Assembly: GCA_024763295.1 (NCBI GenBank) | Contig: JANTFU010000067.1 | Location: 1-10,108 of the forward strand | From: Anaerolineales bacterium | GTDB taxonomy: Bacteria > Chloroflexota > Anaerolineae > Anaerolineales > Villigracilaceae | DNA: 10,108 nucleotides | Reading direction: 5' to 3' | Part shown: positions 6,288 through 10,108 of the stretch, one piece after another | Layout: the number at the start of each line of letters is the position of its first letter | How positions within the stretch are numbered: position 1 is the stretch's first letter | Translations under genes and position numbers: made by a program | Notes under the pieces: generated by a model | Told to the model about the DNA's origin: nothing | The model's database searches: none | Seen by the model: only the letters and a program-made list of their open reading frames with translations

Positions 6288-7298
6288 ATGCAAATTCCCG
6301 CCCATATCCGCGCTGGCGCAAAAGTCGCCATCCAAACTTGCATGAACACCCGCCCCGCCGACCGCGTCTACATCATGGCAGACGCAGGCACTTGGCGTAT
6401 CGGCAACGCCCTCGCCGACGAAGCCAAAGCCACGAGCGCAACCGTCAAACTCATCAAACTCGAAGATTTCGGCAAACGCCCCTTCACCCAAGCGCCCGCC
6501 GGTTTCATGCAAACCATCTTCGACTTCAATCCCAGCGTTACCATTTTTGCCGCCGGTTCACAAGAAGGCGAGCTGCCTTTTCGCATGGAAATCACACAGA
6601 AAATGTTCGCAAAGGGACTCAAATTTCGGCACGGACACATGATCGGGATCACCGAAGAATTAATGCGTACCGGTATGCAGGCAGATTATCAAGAAATCCA
6701 TGATTTGACGATGCGTGTCAACGAGATCGTCAAGGATGCCAAAACAATCTCCTTTACATCAAAAAAGGGCAGCAACGTGACCGCCCGCTTCGCCCCTGAA
6801 TTGAACTGGGTTCCGTGTCATGGGCTTTATCACAATCCCGGCGATTGGGGCAACCTACCCGAAGGCGAAACCTTTACCTGCCCCCAAACAGTGGATGGCG
6901 TGATTGTCGCCGACGTGCTCGGTGACTATTTTTCACCCAAATATGGTGTGCTGGATACCCCCGTCAGATTTGAAGTCAAAGACAGTTGGGTAGAAAAAGT
7001 GAGTTGTGAAAACAAAGAGATCGAAGCCGAAATTTGGGCGTATCTCAACTCGAACGAAAACGGTCGCCGCATCGGCGAATTTGCCATCGGCACCAACACC
7101 GCCCTAACCAAGCTGACCGGCAATTTACTGCAAGACGAAAAAATCCCCGGCATCCATATCGCCTTCGGCGACCCGGGCGGGCGCGCCACCGGCGCAGATT
7201 GGTCTGCATCCACGCACGTCGACGTGATTCCCACCGATTGTACGATCACCGTCGATGGGAAGGTCTTGATGCAGGATGGGAAATTCTTGCTGGACTAG
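6288..7298 (+). CDS. M29 family aminopeptidase, copy 2 (diverged)
   Basis: 336 residues; cytosolic aminopeptidase-like protein related to the copy at 3353-4453 but strongly diverged in its N-terminal half. The metal-site motifs line up: E194 (PEGETFTCP), E264 (IGEFAIGTN), E284 (QDEK), H290 (IHIAFG), and H310 and D312 (THVD). All likely ligands are kept, so activity is plausible. The AmpS active-site Tyr position (His plus seven) is G297, in a loop GDPGGRATGADW unlike copy 1. The ATG at 6288 fits the candidate promoter and the homologous N-terminus; the ribosome site is only a purine-rich AAAGAAGAAA (6276-6285). Upstream in-frame codons run through the promoter region and are probably untranslated. 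A two-way terminator lies downstream. Substrate range is unknown. Confidence 0.88.
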   Translation: MQIPAHIRAGAKVAIQTCMNTRPADRVYIMADAGTWRIGNALADEAKATSATVKLIKLEDFGKRPFTQAPAGFMQTIFDFNPSVTIFAAGSQEGELPFRMEITQKMFAKGLKFRHGHMIGITEELMRTGMQADYQEIHDLTMRVNEIVKDAKTISFTSKKGSNVTARFAPELNWVPCHGLYHNPGDWGNLPEGETFTCPQTVDGVIVADVLGDYFSPKYGVLDTPVRFEVKDSWVEKVSCENKEIEAEIWAYLNSNENGRRIGEFAIGTNTALTKLTGNLLQDEKIPGIHIAFGDPGGRATGADWSASTHVDVIPTDCTITVDGKVLMQDGKFLLD

Positions 7299-7327
7299 CA
7301 GAAAAAACGCCACATCCGTGCCCGCTG

Positions 7328-7377
7328 CGCCGTCCTCGGCACAGGATTGCGAGATAACAATCCCGCTGGGGACGGCG
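7328..7377. repeat. Nested inverted repeat after M29 copy 2
   Basis: CGCCGTCC (7328-7335) pairs with GGACGGCG (7370-7377), and inside it GGATTG (7344-7349) pairs with CAATCC (7358-7363) around an 8-base loop. It begins 30 bases past the aminopeptidase stop and lacks a T-tract; the actual terminator lies 30 bases further on. It may be another interspersed palindromic element, or a structured 3' end that protects the mRNA. Confidence 0.5.
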
Positions 7378-7407
7378 GCTGTAGCAAATCAAAATAGCGA
7401 CTTAAAG

Positions 7408-7441
7408 AAAAAAAGCTGCCCTCGAAAAGGCAGCTTTTTTT
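7408..7441. terminator. Two-way intrinsic terminator between M29 copy 2 and livF
   Basis: AGCTGCC (7414-7420) pairs with GGCAGCT (7429-7435) around loop CTCGAAAA. Six A before the stem pair with T residues after it, giving a T-tract on both strands. It is 110 bases past the + strand aminopeptidase and 20 bases past the minus-strand livF stop, so it serves both converging units. Confidence 0.88.
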
Positions 7442-7460
7442 TATTGTCTGAAACTCGACG

Positions 7461-8174
7461 CTATTCCATACCCAAGTAGGCTTTTTGAACCATTTCGTTC
7501 TGCTTGAGTTTTGCAGCATCATCGTGCAATACAATCTGACCGGTCTGGAGGACATAACCGCGATTCGCAATTGAGAGCGCCATCAGCGCGTTCTGTTCCA
7601 CCAAAAGGATGGTCGTGCCTTCTTTGTTAATCTCAACGATTGCATCGAAGACAGCATCCACGAGAACGGGAGCAAGCCCCATCGATGGCTCATCAAGCAT
7701 TAGCAAGCGCGGCTTCGCCATCATGGCACGACCGGTAGCTAACATCTGCTGCTCGCCACCCGAAAGTGTCCCGGCAACCTGTTTAACACGTTCTTCCAAT
7801 CGCGGGAAGAGAGCAAAGACACGTTCCAAATCTTTTGCGATGCCTTCCTTGTCGTTGCGACTATATGCGCCCATTTCAAGGTTTTCCATCACGGTCAGTT
7901 TAGCGAATACACCGCGTCCCTCAGGCACCATAGCCATTTTCTGGTAAACCAGTTGATGCGCGGGCGTTCCGGTGATGTCCTTCCCCAAATAGGAGATGGA
8001 ACCTTGGCGCGGGGTTAGCACTCCGCTAATCGTGCGCAGCGTAGTCGTCTTCCCAGCGCCATTAGCGCCAATTAGAGTTACAATCTCACCTTCTTCAACG
8101 GTCAGGGAGATGCCTTTAAGGGCATGGATATTACCGTAGTAGGTATGAATCTCATTTACTTCTAACATTGCCAT
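7461..8174 (-). CDS. livF: Branched-chain amino acid ABC transporter ATPase LivF
   Basis: 237 residues, normal length for LivF, one of the two ATPases powering Leu/Ile/Val (HAAT family) import at the inner face of the membrane. Walker A GANGAGKT (36-43), Q-loop region near QKMAMVPEGRG (78-88), signature LSGGEQ (137-142) and Walker B LLMLDEPSMGL (157-167) are intact. The usual H-loop His is Gln in VEQNA (192-196), which is normal for LivF and is not a defect. The start at 8174 has AAAGGGAG seven bases upstream (plus 8182-8189); an in-frame ATG two codons later is possible. It begins 15 bases after livG ends and is the last gene of the operon, with a terminator 20 bases past its stop. Confidence 0.96.
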   Translation of the reverse strand: MAMLEVNEIHTYYGNIHALKGISLTVEEGEIVTLIGANGAGKTTTLRTISGVLTPRQGSISYLGKDITGTPAHQLVYQKMAMVPEGRGVFAKLTVMENLEMGAYSRNDKEGIAKDLERVFALFPRLEERVKQVAGTLSGGEQQMLATGRAMMAKPRLLMLDEPSMGLAPVLVDAVFDAIVEINKEGTTILLVEQNALMALSIANRGYVLQTGQIVLHDDAAKLKQNEMVQKAYLGME

Positions 8175-8189
8175 TATTCTGCTCCCTTT

Positions 8190-8996
8190 CTAGGCTTCCG
8201 CGGCGGCTTTGTCGAGGTTCAAGCCGGATGCTGCGCCGTGCCCAAGATAGGCTTCAATCACTCTGGGATTACGCTGAATATCTAACGGCGTTCCTTCGGC
8301 GATTTTGGTACCAAAGTCCATCACCCAGATTTCTTCACTGATGCCCATGACAACTTTCATGTCATGCTCAATCATCAAAATCGTAATCTCAAGTTCATCA
8401 CGCAATTTGCGGATGAAGTGCATCAGGTCGAGCGATTCGTTCGGGTTCATACCCGCTGTCGGTTCGTCGAGCAGCAACAATTTAGGTTTATTGCCGAGAG
8501 CACGCGCAATTTCAAGGCGGCGCTGGGCACCATAAGGTAAATTGTGTGCAATCTGATCCCCCATACCTTCCAAGCCGACAAATTTTAACAGGCGCACGGC
8601 TTCTTCGAGTGCTTCGGCTTCTTCTTTTAGAAAACGCGGAGTTTTGAATAAAGCTTCAAACCAAAAAGTGTGCAAATGCGGGTGCATACCAACCAAAATA
8701 TTTTCAAGCGCCGTCATTTTTGAGAAAAGACGGATATTCTGATAGGTGCGCGAAATACCGCGATGCGCGATCCGGTCTGTGCTCATCCCCTGAATTTGAT
8801 GACCGTCAAAGACGATCTCACCCTCGGTTGGGGCGTAGAACCCGGTAATACAATTGAAGAAAGTTGTTTTACCGGCTCCATTGGGTCCGATGACGCTGGA
8901 GATGGACTGTTTTTTGACATCAATCTCAAAGCTATTGACCGCCACGAGACCGCCAAAGCGTTTGGTTACTTTGTGTGTACTGAGTATAGCGCTCAT
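8190..8996 (-). CDS. livG: Branched-chain amino acid ABC transporter ATPase LivG
   Basis: 268 residues. ATPase partner of LivF in the Leu/Ile/Val importer. Walker A GPNGAGKT (37-44), the LivG-type signature LPYGAQRRLEIARAL (153-167), Walker B LLLLDEPTAGMNP (173-185) and H-loop His 211 (IEHDM) are all present. The region RTYQNIRLF (83-91) is the Q-loop. The C-terminus carries the LivG extension EGTPLDIQRNPRVIEAYLG (234-252) and then an Ala-rich tail (GAASGLNLDKAAAEA) somewhat beyond the common end. The ATG at 8996 follows a perfect AGGAGG by five bases, and that site overlaps the livM stop, so translation is probably coupled. Confidence 0.96.
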   Translation of the reverse strand: MSAILSTHKVTKRFGGLVAVNSFEIDVKKQSISSVIGPNGAGKTTFFNCITGFYAPTEGEIVFDGHQIQGMSTDRIAHRGISRTYQNIRLFSKMTALENILVGMHPHLHTFWFEALFKTPRFLKEEAEALEEAVRLLKFVGLEGMGDQIAHNLPYGAQRRLEIARALGNKPKLLLLDEPTAGMNPNESLDLMHFIRKLRDELEITILMIEHDMKVVMGISEEIWVMDFGTKIAEGTPLDIQRNPRVIEAYLGHGAASGLNLDKAAAEA

Positions 8997-9001
8997 AACT
9001 G

Positions 9002-9007
9002 CCTCCT
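9002..9007 (-). promoter_or_regulatory. livG ribosome binding site overlapping the livM stop
   Basis: On the minus strand the livM stop TAG supplies the first AG of AGGAGG, followed by CAGTT and the livG ATG. Ribosomes finishing livM therefore stop on the livG initiation site, a layout expected for translational coupling that keeps permease and ATPase amounts matched. Confidence 0.75.
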
Positions 9008-10106
9008 AGCCTTCTGAACTTGCTGCGGCTAATTCTTGCTCATCACGCAATTCCTGCCGCCTGCGTTTTTCGGGCCAGAAACCTTCCGGCTTGACCAACA
9101 TCATAACGATGAGCAAAAGTCCATACATCAGCAGACGGTATTCAGCGAATTCGCGCAAAAGTTCGGGCAAACCGACCAAGATTAGCGCACCGACAATTAC
9201 GCCGGGAATGCTTGCCAAGCCACCAACGATGATGAGGGAAACTGCGTTCATCGAAATAAGAATATTGAAACTGTGCGGGAAAATATTCCCAATACGTGCA
9301 GCAAAGATGGCACCTGCCAATGCCGAGAAACCGGCACCAATCGAAAAAGCGAGCAATTTGGTCTGGACAAGGTTGATGCCCATTGCTTCGGCAACATCTT
9401 CGTCTTCGCGCATTGCCATCCACTGACGTCCCAAGCGTGAGTCACGCAAGCGAACGGTGACAAAAGCTGCCAACACAGCACCCAGCACCACGAGATAGTA
9501 CATCAACTGGGGGCTATCCAAAACGATGCCAAAAAAGACCGGTTTCGGAATTAGCAAAACGCCTTGCGCGCCACCACCAAGAGGTTTCAACCAGTTGGAA
9601 AGCGCTAAAACACGAATAATTTCACCGAAACCAAGTGTAACGATGGCGAGGTAGTCACCGCGCATCCGCAAAACAGGGAAGCCGAGCATCAAACCCCAGA
9701 TTACGCCCACCAAAACGGCAAAGGGCAGCGCCATCCAGAAGTTCATATCCGTGCGTCCCAATTCTCCGGCGGAAGTCAGAATACCCATCGTGTATGCACC
9801 GAAGGCAAAGAAGGCAACATAACCGAGGTCTAGCAGACCAGCGTAACCGATCACGATATTCAAGCCCAAGCCCATCAACACGTACATACCGATGATAAAG
9901 AGTGCCTGACTAAGGAAAAGCCCGACAATCCACGGTAGAGAGACGATGAAAAGAATGCCCAGAATAGTGAAGCCAATATTCGCTTTTTTATGCTGTTCGG
10001 GTGACCAGGAAGCCATTTTGGCATCGGCATGTTTTTTCACGCCGTAATAGCTAAGGACAAACGCAATCAGTAAAACAACCAGCGCAGCGATTGGATTAAG
10101 TGCTTT
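9006..10106 (-). CDS. livM: Branched-chain amino acid ABC permease LivM (5' end outside window)
   Basis: 366 residues in the window; an inner-membrane permease subunit (BPD_transp_2 family) that forms the import channel with LivH. Family marks are GLGLNIVIGYAGLLDLGYVA, the cytoplasmic coupling segment with LRMRGDYLAIVTLGFGEIIR, and the C-terminal SLIIVGGLASIPGVIVGA. Seven or more hydrophobic segments are visible. A GTG at 10040 could be taken as the start, but the frame stays open to the right edge, and the residues before it (NPIAALVVLLIAFVLSYYG) make a further TM helix, as in LivM proteins with an N-terminal extension. The true start is thus probably beyond the window. The hydrophilic stretch after it (about 21 residues, KKHADAKMASWSPEQHKKA) would be a loop. 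livH and the binding-protein gene are expected upstream. Confidence 0.93.
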   Translation of the reverse strand, partial: KALNPIAALVVLLIAFVLSYYGVKKHADAKMASWSPEQHKKANIGFTILGILFIVSLPWIVGLFLSQALFIIGMYVLMGLGLNIVIGYAGLLDLGYVAFFAFGAYTMGILTSAGELGRTDMNFWMALPFAVLVGVIWGLMLGFPVLRMRGDYLAIVTLGFGEIIRVLALSNWLKPLGGGAQGVLLIPKPVFFGIVLDSPQLMYYLVVLGAVLAAFVTVRLRDSRLGRQWMAMREDEDVAEAMGINLVQTKLLAFSIGAGFSALAGAIFAARIGNIFPHSFNILISMNAVSLIIVGGLASIPGVIVGALILVGLPELLREFAEYRLLMYGLLLIVMMLVKPEGFWPEKRRRQELRDEQELAAASSEG

Positions 10107-10108
10107 GC

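Noticed and set aside
6023..6703. Plus-strand ORF of 226 codons overlapping M29 copy 2
   Set aside because: It crosses the palindromic element and then reads the aminopeptidase out of frame, giving an Arg/His-rich protein with no domain.
8190..8996. livG/livF as drug- or lipid-exporter ATPases
   Set aside because: Paired LivG- and LivF-type motifs directly after a LivM permease make a HAAT importer the clear reading.
1..10108. Phage, plasmid, defence island or biosynthetic cluster
   Set aside because: No integrase, transposase, replication, toxin-antitoxin, restriction or synthase gene is visible; the genes are housekeeping or transport types.

Overview
The window looks like ordinary chromosomal DNA from a free-living bacterium. 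The gene mix suggests Chloroflexota, probably the Anaerolineae: two short-type M29 aminopeptidase paralogs, a secreted bactofilin-like membrane protein, a stand-alone DUF2344 protein, PrsW, and palindrome-rich gaps. That placement is an inference from gene content; there is no rRNA or marker gene here to confirm it.

Layout. At the left edge is the 3' part of a PAS-GGDEF diguanylate cyclase gene on the + strand (to 752). A 357-base gap follows, holding a nested inverted repeat (901-1015). Next comes a minus-strand block: DUF2344/TIGR03936 protein (3011-2331), PrsW-type intramembrane protease (2210-1221), tRNA-Arg(CCG) (1181-1110) and an intrinsic terminator (1106-1078). A 341-base gap with a 15-bp perfect inverted repeat (3149-3242) separates this block from a plus-strand block: M29 aminopeptidase 1 (3353-4453), a signal-peptide/bactofilin-repeat/multi-TM protein (4601-5944) and M29 aminopeptidase 2 (6288-7298). 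These three are separated by terminator-like hairpins, so they are probably separate transcription units and not one tight operon. A strong two-way terminator (7408-7441) divides them from the converging liv operon. That operon runs right to left as livM (cut by the window edge), livG and livF, with 9- and 15-base gaps and good ribosome binding sites.

How the genes may work together. The liv genes encode the second permease and both ATPases of a branched-chain amino acid (HAAT-type) ABC importer; livH and the binding protein should lie beyond the right edge. The two aminopeptidases release amino acids from peptides, so a peptide/amino-acid theme spans 3353-10108, but no shared regulatory site is visible. 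The GGDEF protein (c-di-GMP signalling), the PrsW protease and the bactofilin-like envelope protein are plausible cell-surface functions, with no direct link shown by the sequence.

I found no phage, transposase, CRISPR, defence or biosynthetic gene cluster. The features most worth a second look are the different palindromic elements in nearly every intergenic gap, and the bactofilin-like membrane protein lying between two diverged M29 paralogs.
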